Counted from the stretch's first letter, positions 55,619 to 64,000 are shown. The stretch is DNA of 64,000 bases from Bacteroidota bacterium (GCA_018268105.1 JAFDXG010000143.1:50219-114218), one strand, 5' to 3'. A program made the numbers and translations. Notes: generated from the letters alone by a model not told the origin.

Positions 55619-56818
55619 ATGAAGCATCTCTCGGGATTTATAGCATTGCTTTTGTCCTTTAGTTTTTCCCTGGCTCAGCCGGTGACAAAAACATCTTCAA
55701 AGGTTCCCGGTGTAATTATTGCTCATAGCCCGGCAACATCAGGACTTTATATTGGCTCACCAAGTATTTGTATATTACCCGGCGGAAATTACCTGGCATC
55801 ACATGATCTGTTTGGACCTGGTTCCAATGAATTTGTGCAACCTGTGTCGCGAATCTATCGTTCCATTAATAGAGGGAAAACCTGGCAACAGGTTTCAGAA
55901 ATAAAAGGACAGTTCTGGTCAAAACTATTTGTTCACCGGGGTGTACTCTATTTTCTGGGTACCGATAAACACCATGGTAATACTATTATACGCAGATCTG
56001 CGGATAAAGGTACTACCTGGTCCGAACCTATGGATGAAGATCATGGACTACTGCTCAGGGGTGAATATCATTGTGCACCTATGCCGGTAGTCATTCATAA
56101 TGGAAGGGTATGGAGAACGATGGAAGATGCGATGGGAGAAATAAAAAAATGGGGAAAGCGATACGGAGCAATGATGCTTTCAGCTCCTGAAGATACTGAC
56201 CTGATGAAGGCAGATAACTGGACACATTCTAACGTACTGCATTATGATGCTAATTTGCTCAACGGAAATTTTGGAGGTTGGATTGAAGGCAATGCTGTAG
56301 CAGATACTTCAGGGAATATTTTGAATATACTGCGTGTTGATGATAAGGCTTCGCAAGACGAAAAAGCTGCAATAGTTCATATCAGTGCTGACGGCAAAAC
56401 TGCTTCTTTTGATACCGTTTCAGGGTTTATTCTGTTTGATGGAGGGAGTAAAAAATTCAGTATACGCTATGATAGTACTACTAATTTATATTGGTGCTTT
56501 TCCAATATTATCCCTCCGGCAATAAAAGCAGCCAACCCGGGAAAAAACCCCGCTTCTATACGGAATACCTTAGCATTACTTAGCTCTCCCGATCTGCTGC
56601 ACTGGAGCCTGAGGAAAATTGTATTGTCCCACCCTGACGATTTAAAACATGGATTTCAATACCCCGACTGGGCTTTTGACGGTAAAGATATTTTATTAGT
56701 TTCCAGAACCGCTTATGATGATACGGAAGGTGGAGCTCACAACCAGCATGACGCCAATTTTCTTACTTTTCACCGGATTAAAAAATACAGGAAACTGCCT
56801 GTTATTAGCGATTATTGA
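55619..56818 (+). CDS. Exported sialidase-fold (BNR-repeat) protein
   Basis: A 399-residue protein with a signal peptide (about 1-19). Asp-box-like motifs IYRSINRGKTWQQV and RRSADKGTTWSEP show a six-bladed sialidase-type propeller. The catalytic Arg triad and Tyr/Glu of true sialidases cannot be confirmed by eye, so the substrate is unknown. Similar proteins in Bacteroidota act on glycans outside the cell. It stands alone, without a SusC/D pair. Confidence 0.75.
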   Translation: MKHLSGFIALLLSFSFSLAQPVTKTSSKVPGVIIAHSPATSGLYIGSPSICILPGGNYLASHDLFGPGSNEFVQPVSRIYRSINRGKTWQQVSEIKGQFWSKLFVHRGVLYFLGTDKHHGNTIIRRSADKGTTWSEPMDEDHGLLLRGEYHCAPMPVVIHNGRVWRTMEDAMGEIKKWGKRYGAMMLSAPEDTDLMKADNWTHSNVLHYDANLLNGNFGGWIEGNAVADTSGNILNILRVDDKASQDEKAAIVHISADGKTASFDTVSGFILFDGGSKKFSIRYDSTTNLYWCFSNIIPPAIKAANPGKNPASIRNTLALLSSPDLLHWSLRKIVLSHPDDLKHGFQYPDWAFDGKDILLVSRTAYDDTEGGAHNQHDANFLTFHRIKKYRKLPVISDY

Positions 56819-56825
56819 AAAAAAA

Positions 56826-57206
56826 TTAGCTGGCGGCCGGTTTTCTTTTAGCATAAAAGTAATTAATCAGCAATACTGCTATTAATATAAAAAGCCCGAA
56901 AAATTCTCTGGTGTCTTCTATCCAGGGAGTGGAGGCTTTCATTTGTGCGGCAATATTGTCAGCATGGTGCTTAGTAGCCCAGTCCCATACACCGTTGGTT
57001 TCAAAAAATTTGTATAGTGCATAAATTGTGTAAGCACCAATACCCAAAAGATAAGCCAGAGGATAATATCTTCCGCGAAAAGCAAACCAGCAAAGCACGG
57101 CGCTATAGAGATATATAGGCATCCACAAGTAAGGGTCTGGGTCATTATACTGCAGAGCCGCAAAAACAATAAACACCAGGCAAAAGAAAATGTTAAAGAG
57201 TTTCAT
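56826..57206 (-). CDS. TMEM220-like small membrane protein
   Basis: A 126-residue protein with about four hydrophobic helices. It starts KLFNIFFCLVFIVFAALQYN and has the DPDPYLWMPIYLYSA motif and a NYFYAKRK end, matching the transmembrane family 220 helix pattern. Its role is unknown. ATG at 57206 is preferred to two earlier in-frame ATGs because the family begins at this helix. Confidence 0.75.
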   Translation of the reverse strand: MKLFNIFFCLVFIVFAALQYNDPDPYLWMPIYLYSAVLCWFAFRGRYYPLAYLLGIGAYTIYALYKFFETNGVWDWATKHHADNIAAQMKASTPWIEDTREFFGLFILIAVLLINYFYAKRKPAAS

Positions 57207-57337
57207 GTGTATATATTTCGTCTTTTCAATAAACATATAAAATTCGCCATAAGGATACATACCATCCGGCATGATATTTTTTTATTATGGCTCATTTCAT
57301 TGTTTAAATGTAAAATAAAAATTTAATTTTAAGATGA

Positions 57338-57748
57338 ATGGCAGTATCATCTAAAAAAAAGAACCCTTCCAGGGCGGTTCGGTTCAGTACCGTTGATGAA
57401 TATATATCATCCTTCGAAGGCAGAACCAAATTATTGTTAGAAGAGCTGAGAACAGTGATAAGGATGGCTGCACCAAAAACTGAAGAACTGATCAGTTATA
57501 ATATGCCGGCTATTAAGCAGCATAGTGTGCTGGTTTATTATGCAGGTTACGAAAAACATATAGGATTTTATCCAACCGGAGGTCCCGTACAGGTATTTAA
57601 AAACGAGTTGACAAAATATAAAACTTCTAAAGGGGCAATTCAATTCTCATTAGATAAGCCTATTCCAAAATTGCTGGTAAAAAAAATTGTAAAGTACCGG
57701 ATATCAGAAGATGCTGAAAAAGCAGATAGAAAAAAAAAGAAAAGTTGA
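57338..57748 (+). CDS. DUF1801 (YdhG/YjhG-like) protein
   Basis: A 136-residue protein with the family segments VDEYISSFEGRTKLLLEELR, AAPKTEELISYNMPAIKQHS and LVYYAGYEKHIGFYPTGGPV. DUF1801 proteins have a frataxin-like fold and an iron-chaperone role has been proposed for some Bacillus relatives. The C-terminus is rich in Lys. It ends 14 bases before the pentapeptide-repeat gene, and the two may be co-transcribed. Confidence 0.85.
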   Translation: MAVSSKKKNPSRAVRFSTVDEYISSFEGRTKLLLEELRTVIRMAAPKTEELISYNMPAIKQHSVLVYYAGYEKHIGFYPTGGPVQVFKNELTKYKTSKGAIQFSLDKPIPKLLVKKIVKYRISEDAEKADRKKKKS

Positions 57749-57762
57749 AAACTACAGTACTC

Positions 57763-58341
57763 ATGGAGAATATATTTGTTGATAAAAAATTTAATGCAGA
57801 ATATTTTATGAATACCGGTTTGCTAACCGGCGAATACGATGGTTGTGTCTTTGAGCATTGTGATTTTTCCAATGGAGATTTTTCAACCTGTATTTTTCTT
57901 GATTGCCGTTTTGAAGCCTGCAATCTTAGTCTGGTGAAGTTGAACAAAACTGTTTTTCGGGATGTGGTTTTTAAAGATTGTAAAATGCTGGGGCTCCATT
58001 TTGAACAATGTAACTCTAACGGTTTGTCAGTAAATTTTGAGCAATGTATACTCAATCAATCCTCTTTTTATCAGTGTAAATTAATTAAAACAAGGTTTAA
58101 AAATTGCCAGTTGCAGGAAACAGATTTTACTGAAGCAGATATTTCTGCATCGGTTTGTGACCGTTGCGATTTCCGTGGTGCTGCATTTGAGCAAACCAAT
58201 CTTGAAAAAACGGATATGCGAGGCTCAATGAATTTCGATATTGACCCTGAGAAGAACAAAATAAAGAAGGCTAAGTTTTCGCATTCAGAAATTGCGGGTC
58301 TGCTTATGAAATACAATATAGAAATAGACTACAGGAACTGA
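57763..58341 (+). CDS. Pentapeptide-repeat protein (Qnr/McbG-like)
   Basis: A 192-residue protein dominated by pentapeptide repeats with central Phe or Leu and Cys/Asp/Asn, for example FEHCDFSNGDFSTCIFLDCR and FKNCQLQETDFTEADIS. These fold into a right-handed quadrilateral helix that can mimic DNA. The C-terminal tail NFDIDPEKNKIKKAKFSHSE followed by a hydrophobic helix resembles McbG/Qnr-type gyrase-protecting proteins, but gyrase protection is inference. ATG at 57763 is preferred to a TTG 18 bases earlier. Confidence 0.85.
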   Translation: MENIFVDKKFNAEYFMNTGLLTGEYDGCVFEHCDFSNGDFSTCIFLDCRFEACNLSLVKLNKTVFRDVVFKDCKMLGLHFEQCNSNGLSVNFEQCILNQSSFYQCKLIKTRFKNCQLQETDFTEADISASVCDRCDFRGAAFEQTNLEKTDMRGSMNFDIDPEKNKIKKAKFSHSEIAGLLMKYNIEIDYRN

Positions 58342-58902
58342 TATATCCTCTATACCTAAGGGTGTTTTTTGGAAGCCATCTGCATGGCCATTATTGAGCA
58401 GGGGTTGCGTCGCACATTTCATAGCCTTGTTCGCTATTGGGCAATGGACAAACCTGCTTTCAGAATGGAAAAGTAATAAGTTCAACTCGGATTTTGCAAT
58501 CAACTGAAAAAACTTTTAAAATCTGTATTCCTTTTTTGTTGTATTTGTCTGTTTCAGAAAAATTAAAGACAATCTTGTGTAAAAAATATAGCGCTAAACA
58601 AAGTAGTGGTCAAGATATATAAAGTCATTGACTAAGGCTATAGTCTTGTCCGATGGAAATTATTTTACTGGATTGCTGTTCCGCAATGTAATGGGAATGT
58701 TTGTATACATAAGGCCGGACAGGTATGTTTGCTGAATAAAAGGCTACTGTCAGGAACAATTAATATTGTACCAGATATTGGGCAATATGGAAGAGTAAAA
58801 AAAACAAAGAAATTGTAATATCTTTTGTCACACCTGATTACTCACCGAAATATTGTTATACATTTAGTGCTTCTTTTCTTTAAGAAAAACATTACTATCT
58901 AC
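58342..58902. other. Gap without a supported gene
   Basis: About 560 bases with short open frames only, none with a family-like sequence, signal peptide or membrane segment. The lower G+C and many T-rich stretches resemble spacer or decayed sequence. No terminator hairpin with T run was found. Confidence 0.5.
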
Positions 58903-58910
58903 TAAGTTTG
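58903..58910 (+). promoter_or_regulatory. -7 promoter box of the KAS III gene
   Basis: TAAGTTTG matches TAnnTTTG, 21 bases before the ATG at 58932. The -33 element is weak. Confidence 0.5.
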
Positions 58911-58931
58911 ATAAAACCCTTTTCATTTTTT

Positions 58932-60005
58932 ATGTTAAAATCAGTCATTACAGGTACCGGGGCCTATATTCCTGAGATAATCCGGTCAAACGAATACTTT
59001 ATGGATGACAGGTTTTACGGAGAAAACAAATTGCCTATTGACGGTCCGACAAAGCTAATCATCGAAAAATTTCAAAAAATTACTGGCATTCGGGAGCGAC
59101 GGTATATTCCAGATCATTTGAATGTTTCAGATATTGCTGCCCGGGCGGGTTTGCAGGCATTATCCGACAGCGGTATTGATCCGGAAACACTGGATCAGGT
59201 AATTGTAGCTCATAATTTTGGGGATATAGCTTTTCAGAACCGGCAATCTCAGAATGTGCCTTCGCTTGCAAGCAAAGTAAAGCACGCTTTGGGTATCCGG
59301 CGATCTCAGTGTATTGCTTATGATATCCTTTTTGGTTGTCCGGGATGGGTTCAATCATTAATCCAGTCGGAGGCATACTTTAAAGCTGGCATGGCAAAGA
59401 AAATTTTACTGATTGGTGCAGAATCTTTATCAAGAGTAATTGACCCGGCCGACCGTGACAGCATGATATTTGCTGATGGTGCCGGTGCCTGCGTGCTCGA
59501 ATACCTTGAAACAGGAAAAGATGGGGCGGGTATATTGGGTACTTGTGCTCAAACCCATAGCCTGCATGAGCTTAACTACATTAATATGGGTGGGTCTTAT
59601 GGACAAAATAACGGAAGCAATGCGTTATATATCAAAATGAAAGGGAGAAAAGTATATGAATATGCATTGACAAATGTGCCACTGGCGATAAAGGAGTGCA
59701 TAGACAATAACGGTATAAAAATTGAACAGGTTAAAAAAATATTCTTACACCAGGCTAATGAAAAAATGGATGAAGAAATTGTGAATAGACTGTATGCTCT
59801 TTATGGATTGCAGGCCAATCTATCCGATATAATGCCAATTACAATTCAGTGGTTGGGTAACAGTTCCGTAGCAACTGTACCAACACTTTATCATATGGTT
59901 CGAAAGGGCGAGGTTGACGCTCAGCAAATAGCCGCTGGAGATATTATTATTTTTGCTGCCGTGGGTGCCGGTATGAGCATAAATGCAGTTTGTTACCGCG
60001 TATAA
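58932..60005 (+). CDS. fabH: 3-oxoacyl-ACP synthase III family protein
   Basis: A 357-residue thiolase-fold enzyme with the catalytic Cys in DILFGCPGWVQSLIQ, His in FLHQANEKMDEEI and Asn in WLGNSSVATVPTLY. The N-terminus TGTGAYIPEIIRSNEYFMDD is family-typical. It starts fatty-acid or specialised lipid synthesis by condensing an acyl-CoA with malonyl-ACP. Bacteroidota have several such genes, so it may not be the housekeeping FabH. The upstream in-frame TTG at 58908 lies in the -7 box, so ATG at 58932 is used. Confidence 0.9.
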   Translation: MLKSVITGTGAYIPEIIRSNEYFMDDRFYGENKLPIDGPTKLIIEKFQKITGIRERRYIPDHLNVSDIAARAGLQALSDSGIDPETLDQVIVAHNFGDIAFQNRQSQNVPSLASKVKHALGIRRSQCIAYDILFGCPGWVQSLIQSEAYFKAGMAKKILLIGAESLSRVIDPADRDSMIFADGAGACVLEYLETGKDGAGILGTCAQTHSLHELNYINMGGSYGQNNGSNALYIKMKGRKVYEYALTNVPLAIKECIDNNGIKIEQVKKIFLHQANEKMDEEIVNRLYALYGLQANLSDIMPITIQWLGNSSVATVPTLYHMVRKGEVDAQQIAAGDIIIFAAVGAGMSINAVCYRV

Positions 60006-60040
60006 CCGGTACAGTAATTAATAAAAAAGAATTGTCAGGG

Positions 60041-60940
60041 TTATGCGGGGGGATTTCCGCTTCCGATCCATTGAGTCCTATATTCTGATTTATAAGGGCG
60101 CTTCCACCGGCGATGACTCCAAAGCCAGTTTTCGGGTTGTTTGTGTATAGCCGTTTCCAGAAATTGTACATACTTACTGGTGAGTTCCCCTTCGTTTAGC
60201 TGATCGGGATGCCAGGTTGCTACTGAAAGTTCTGCGTGGTAATATCCTCTGCGGGTTTTATGAATAGCAGCAAACAGAACGGGTAAGTTCAGATTGCGTG
60301 CAGCTTTTTCAGGGCCTGATATAAAACCGGTAGGTTGATTAAGAAAGTTCAACCAATAGGATTGTGCCGGCTTTCCAGGGCTCTGATCCGCAACAAGTCC
60401 CAACAGGTATTGTGTATTGCTGTATTTGCTGATGGACGCTTTCATATCCGAAGCGGGAATAAATGCAGTTCCGAATTTTGTGCGGATCTTTAATAATAAT
60501 CTTTCAAAAGCTTTATTGGTCAGCGGACCATATACTACCAGCACCTGGAAGCCGGTATTCATTTGTAATACATGATGTCCCCACTCCCAATTAAAGGTAT
60601 GTCCCAGGTGGAGTTGACAACTTCTTTTATTTTGTTGAAAAGGTTCCAGAATTTCCCAGTTGGCCGTAACCCTGCGTTGCAAAAACTTCGGTGAGGCACT
60701 TAATAATTTTAGTGTTTCAACAAAAGAATCAATCATATTCCTGAAAAACTGCTTCTCTATTTGGACACGCTCTGCAATAGCTTTGTCCGGGAAAGCATTT
60801 TTAAGATTATCGCTGACGACTTTTTTCCTGTAACCGGTTAAATAATATACCACTATAAACATGGCATCAGAAAAAATGTATAATATGCGCATGGGCAACA
60901 GTGATACCAGGTAAAAAAATGCGTATAACAGATAATACAT
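60041..60940 (-). CDS. LpxL/HtrB-like lysophospholipid or lipid A acyltransferase
   Basis: A 299-residue acyltransferase with one N-terminal membrane helix. Its catalytic motif is HTFNWE in LHLGHTFNWEWGHHV, an HX4E variant of the HX4D motif, as often seen in Bacteroidota. Later segments include VADQSPGKPAQSYWLNFLNQ and TGFISGPEKAARNLNLPV. It adds an acyl chain to lipid A or a related lipid at the inner membrane. Convergent with the KAS III gene and next to a desaturase. Confidence 0.88.
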   Translation of the reverse strand: MYYLLYAFFYLVSLLPMRILYIFSDAMFIVVYYLTGYRKKVVSDNLKNAFPDKAIAERVQIEKQFFRNMIDSFVETLKLLSASPKFLQRRVTANWEILEPFQQNKRSCQLHLGHTFNWEWGHHVLQMNTGFQVLVVYGPLTNKAFERLLLKIRTKFGTAFIPASDMKASISKYSNTQYLLGLVADQSPGKPAQSYWLNFLNQPTGFISGPEKAARNLNLPVLFAAIHKTRRGYYHAELSVATWHPDQLNEGELTSKYVQFLETAIHKQPENWLWSHRRWKRPYKSEYRTQWIGSGNPPA

Positions 60941-61019
60941 TTAAGGATTTTACGGGTTTAAATCGGGTTTGATGTACGAAGCGCATTGAACAAATAATGC
61001 AATAACGCGATAATATTCT

Positions 61020-62090
61020 TTATGGTTTGGAGCCCATAAGTTTTAAAAAACGAAAATGAGATGCGATGGCTCCACTCATAGTGGGAATACTATTATATGG
61101 TAACTGGAAAGTCTTACATTCAGCCTGTACCAGCGCGCTAAGTGCCGGGTAATGAATATGGCATATCCTGGGAAAAAGGTGATGTTCAATCTGGTAGTTC
61201 AATCCTCCGGCAAACCATGATATGAGTTTATTGCCCCCAGAGAAATTGGACGTTGTTTTTACCTGGTGTATTGCCCATTCATTGTCTATTTGTTTAGAAT
61301 TTGCAGTTATACTTTCAAATTCAGTTTCTTCCACCACGTGAGCTAATTGAAAAATTATAGAAAGTGTAAACCCTAAGCCAATGTGCATACTTATAAAATA
61401 GATCAGCCACAGATGCCAGTCTGTGAAAATTATGGGAATGACGAGATAAAATAAAATGTACAGCACCTTACTGATCCAAAACATTAAATGATCTGTTAGA
61501 GACATGCGTCTGAGGGGCAAGTTGCATATCTTTTTTTTGAAGTACTTTTCAAAATCCTGGTACAGAATCCAGATCATTGAGCTGATAGCATAAAGAAATG
61601 GCGTATATAAATGCTGTATGCGGTGAGCAGATACCCAGCGCTGTGAACTGCACATTCGTATAAACGGACTCTTAGCTATATCATCATCAACTCCATCTAT
61701 ATTTGTATAAGTATGGTGAATGATATTATGTTTCTGTTTCCAGATAAAACTATTGCCACCTAAAGCGTTAAGTGTAAGCCCCAGTGTCTTATTAACCCAT
61801 TTGCTGGAAGAGTAACTCTCATGATTAGCATCATGCATTACATTAAATCCGATACAAGCCAGCACAAAACCCAGCAAAATACTTAGTAAAATACCGGGTA
61901 ACAAAGGAATCTTAACAAACAGAAGGGTGATATATAATGCAATAGCGGAAAGTATAAAGAATACCGACTTAATATACAATCGGATGTTCCCTGTCCTTTT
62001 TTGGCCGGTCTGTTCAAAATAGTTATCAACCGCTTTTTTAAGCGATGTAAAGAATACAGCGTTTTTATTATTGTAGGTAATCCTGATCAT
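61020..62090 (-). CDS. Membrane fatty-acid desaturase
   Basis: A 356-residue di-iron desaturase with the three histidine boxes HDANHESY, HNIIHHTYTN and QIEHHLFP, the last of the front-end type QxxHH. Four membrane helices in two pairs lie between them. It inserts a double bond into acyl chains of membrane lipids, with oxygen and an electron donor. Gene neighbours (LpxL-like, KAS III) suggest a membrane lipid module, possibly linked to cold, as a cold-shock gene is next on the same strand. Confidence 0.92.
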   Translation of the reverse strand: MIRITYNNKNAVFFTSLKKAVDNYFEQTGQKRTGNIRLYIKSVFFILSAIALYITLLFVKIPLLPGILLSILLGFVLACIGFNVMHDANHESYSSSKWVNKTLGLTLNALGGNSFIWKQKHNIIHHTYTNIDGVDDDIAKSPFIRMCSSQRWVSAHRIQHLYTPFLYAISSMIWILYQDFEKYFKKKICNLPLRRMSLTDHLMFWISKVLYILFYLVIPIIFTDWHLWLIYFISMHIGLGFTLSIIFQLAHVVEETEFESITANSKQIDNEWAIHQVKTTSNFSGGNKLISWFAGGLNYQIEHHLFPRICHIHYPALSALVQAECKTFQLPYNSIPTMSGAIASHFRFLKLMGSKP

Positions 62091-62116
62091 TTACAGAGAA
62101 TAAGAGTTGAACAAGA

Positions 62117-62566
62117 TTATTTATCGTTTGATGAGATATTTACAGCGGTCAGTCCACGGGGTCCTTTTTCTACTTCAAATACAACCTTTTGACCTTCCTG
62201 CAAAGGTTTTTCGGAAGATGACTGGTGAACAAAAATTCTTTGTCCGGTTTGGCTGTCTTCAATAAATCCAAACCCTTTTTGTGAATTAAAGAAAGAGATA
62301 ACACCTGTGCGTAGCAACTCTTCAGGACTTAGCTCTTTTTGCTTTGGAACACCAATTTCTATTTCTTCAACATTGAATGTAATTTTTTTTCGTGGATCAG
62401 GGGGTTCAGATGTGAGATTTCCGTTTTCATCCAGGTAAGCCATCATGTCATTAAGATGCTTTCCTTTTTCAGCATTATCTTTTCGCAATTGTTTTTTTTC
62501 CTGCTTTTGTTGCCGCTCCTGTCTCTTTTTATTTTCCCTTTCTTTTTTATTCCAACTTGTTGCCAT
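62117..62566 (-). CDS. Cold-shock domain protein with basic N-terminal extension
   Basis: A 149-residue protein. The C-terminal cold-shock domain (about 85-149) has RNP1 QKGFGFIED and RNP2 QRIFVHQS. The N-terminal extension (1-85) is highly charged and rich in Lys, Gln and Arg, with a predicted coiled coil. Longer than CspA (70 residues). It probably binds RNA or single-stranded DNA. Two bases separate it from the next upstream gene on the strand. Confidence 0.9.
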   Translation of the reverse strand: MATSWNKKERENKKRQERQQKQEKKQLRKDNAEKGKHLNDMMAYLDENGNLTSEPPDPRKKITFNVEEIEIGVPKQKELSPEELLRTGVISFFNSQKGFGFIEDSQTGQRIFVHQSSSEKPLQEGQKVVFEVEKGPRGLTAVNISSNDK

Positions 62567-62568
62567 AT

Positions 62569-62826
62569 TCAGGATATTATGTTCGTAAGCGATGTAAACG
62601 AGGCACCACTAAATATTCTTGCCACATTTATGTCGCTGGTTTCTAACCATTCTTCTAATCGTGTTATATGCACTACCCGCCAGAAATTTTTGGATTTAAG
62701 TTCATCATAATCTCCGGCACGAATAAAAAGGCCAGTCAATGTTGACCGACCTTTAAAATGAATTTCGATGGGTTTGTTATTTTTAAAACCTGGCTTTATA
62801 TAGGTTTCAATTTTTTCTATTTCCAT
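62569..62826 (-). CDS. Small protein of unknown function between cold-shock and RRM genes
   Basis: An 85-residue protein rich in beta-strand-like segments (KPIEIHFKGRSTLTGLFIRA, then FWRVVHITRLEEWLE). I do not recognise a family. The gene is 2 bases from the cold-shock gene and 56 bases from the RRM gene on the same strand, so a role linked to RNA binding or cold response is suggested by position only. Confidence 0.65.
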   Translation of the reverse strand: MEIEKIETYIKPGFKNNKPIEIHFKGRSTLTGLFIRAGDYDELKSKNFWRVVHITRLEEWLETSDINVARIFSGASFTSLTNIIS

Positions 62827-62882
62827 TTAAAGGGGTTTAAGCTGGACAATATGATAATATTCAAACCGGCCCGATAATACAT

Positions 62883-63167
62883 CTACCAGCGTTTGGAATA
62901 GCTGCTGCGGTTGCTTTGTGCTTCCTCTTTTGGTCTCGCTTCAGAAACTTTTACTGGTCGTCCGTCAAGAACCTTTCCATTCAGTTCCTTTATCGCAAGT
63001 TCTGCAGCATGATTGTCAGGCATTTCTACAAAACCGAAACCTTTGCTGCGGTTGGTAAACTTGTCTGTTATCACTTTTGCAGATGAAACACTGCCATAAT
63101 CTTTAAAAAGTTTGCTTAAATCCTCATCCTGGAAACTATAGCCCAGGTTAGACACATAAATGTTCAT
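62883..63167 (-). CDS. RNA-recognition-motif (RRM) protein
   Basis: A 94-residue single RRM with RNP2 NIYVSNLGY and RNP1 RSKGFGFVEM, followed by AELAIKELNGKVLDGRPVKV and a short Arg/Ser-rich tail. Bacterial RRM proteins of this type are common in Bacteroidota and cyanobacteria, where some are cold-induced. It heads the RRM-unknown-cold-shock run. Confidence 0.93.
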   Translation of the reverse strand: MNIYVSNLGYSFQDEDLSKLFKDYGSVSSAKVITDKFTNRSKGFGFVEMPDNHAAELAIKELNGKVLDGRPVKVSEARPKEEAQSNRSSYSKRW

Positions 63168-63686
63168 ACTAAATAAATAATGAGATTAAAAATATTTGAG
63201 AAAAATGACAGATGTAAAAAAACAAGAAGAAAAATGAATGCTTACAAGAGCAAGAGACCCAAATTGTTTTGCGAATATACCCCGTTAATATGAGTAATAG
63301 GTTTTTATTTTCATTTGAATGGATCTTTCCAATTCGGATACTTTGTCAAAATCACACCTATTCATTTTCATTAGCAAACAACAAGAAAAGTAAATAGTTT
63401 GTAATTTACTATTTATCAATCAATTAAAGGTAGATTGAATTCTGTTTCCCCGAAATGTAGCATGAATATGACGAATGGAATGATGATAAGTTTGTCACTT
63501 TTTGACCGACTGTAATATGAGAAAGTGAGCTAATGAAAAGATAATACCAAAGAGCCGCCATACCAGATAATATTAGAGTTAGATAACTTAAAAAAATCAA
63601 TTGTCGAAAAAATATTTTTTCCACTGGTGGGACATCTGGTTCAGAAAGGGTCATAGTATGATTAGGAAAATAATTTTAAGCGATAA
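63168..63686. other. Gap without a supported gene
   Basis: About 520 bases of low-G+C sequence that include the leader of the RRM gene. Short open frames on both strands show no family features. No repeat array or T-tailed hairpin was found. Confidence 0.5.
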
Positions 63687-64000
63687 ATGGATAAGCAGTA
63701 TTTTATTGAATTGTTGCAGAAATACCAGCGGAGCGATCTCACCGGAGAGGAAAAGCGTTTCCTGGAAGCCTATTATAATTTATTTCAAAACGAACCGGAT
63801 GTTTTGCAATCCTTCAGTGCAAAGGAGAAAAAAGAATTTAGGGACAGTATGCTGAAAGGTTTATGGGATGATATTTCCCAACATTATTTCCAATGCACAG
63901 ATTGATGATTATCTTTTGCGGAATCCATATCCTGCAGGTGGGAGTTTTAATGAACAATTAGAACAAATTTCTATACAAAAATGGATAACTTTATTTGGTA
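63687..64000 (+). pseudogene. FecR-like anti-sigma gene, apparently frame-shifted and cut by the window end
   Basis: The first 65 codons or so resemble the N-terminal cytoplasmic domain of Bacteroidota FecR-family regulators (MDKQYFIELLQKYQRSDLTG, then LEAYYNLFQNEPDVLQSF and a KGLWDDIS helix). That frame ends at a stop at 63903-63905. The +1 frame is open from about 63868 to the window end and reads like a continuation (NAQIDDYLLRNPYPAGG and IQKWITLFG). One missing or added base near 63870-63890 would join them. No sigma-factor gene is visible upstream. Confidence 0.4.

Noticed and set aside
55619..56818. True sialidase assignment
   Set aside because: Asp-box motifs show the fold, but the catalytic Arg triad could not be identified by eye; kept as sialidase-fold protein.
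58342..58902. Possible transposase or gene remnant in the gap before the KAS III gene
   Set aside because: Three-frame reading gave no family-like stretch; short frames only.
63424..63654. 76-codon minus-strand frame with one hydrophobic stretch
   Set aside because: No family similarity that I can see, low-G+C spacer context and no promoter box.

Overview
The window is a chromosomal stretch from a Bacteroidota bacterium, most likely family Chitinophagaceae (inference). Supporting signs are -7 promoter boxes of the form TAnnTTTG, almost no Shine-Dalgarno sequences, several TTG/GTG starts, a fused branched-chain 2-oxoacid dehydrogenase E1, DUF3667 and ORF6N-type proteins, and a tmRNA tag that reads GNTQYAMAA. 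Most of the window is housekeeping sequence. No prophage, CRISPR array or intact insertion sequence was seen.

Layout. 0.1-4.6 kb: a glycosyltransferase overlapping rsmG, then a membrane sensor kinase with a NarL-type regulator, closed by a bidirectional terminator. 4.6-8.2 kb (minus): a methyltransferase, a small membrane protein and the fused E1. 8.3-12 kb (plus): M24 aminopeptidase, pssA, purS, rsmI and a PepSY-like secreted protein. 12.1-14.1 kb: an M1 peptidase. 14.1-18 kb (minus): a cysteine desulfurase preceded by a hexulose-6-phosphate-synthase-like protein, a zinc dehydrogenase and an SDR. 18.2-20.7 kb: ogt, csaA, a two-helix membrane protein and a broken ORF6N gene.

20.8-33.5 kb is the S10-spc ribosomal protein cluster (rpsJ to secY and map). 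It is not flanked by the usual rpsL-rpsG-fusA or infA-rpmJ-rpsM-rpsK-rpsD-rpoA-rplQ blocks. It has a structured spacer before rplC, a terminator-like hairpin between rplC and rplD, and degenerate tandem repeats of period 7 in several spacers. The tmRNA gene lies convergent to map, followed on the minus strand by rseP, dxr and a GH3-family protein. rplU-rpmA, a 42-residue lysine/alanine repeat protein and a PolX-family protein with a degraded polymerase site follow.

41-55.6 kb holds a giant Reg_prop/LytS kinase with its LytTR regulator, murQ with an amino-sugar kinase, a C-terminal processing protease, DUF3667, mazG and a 1257-residue orphan sensor kinase. 55.6-63.2 kb holds a sialidase-fold secreted protein, small membrane and pentapeptide-repeat proteins, a lipid group (KAS III, LpxL-like acyltransferase, desaturase) and an RNA-binding group (cold-shock protein, unknown protein, RRM protein). 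The window ends in a FecR-like gene that appears frame-shifted.

Most unusual observations: period-7 degenerate tandem repeats of different sequence at about ten intergenic sites, the structured rpsJ-rplC spacer, and the HPS-like/dehydrogenase/SDR cluster of unknown substrate.
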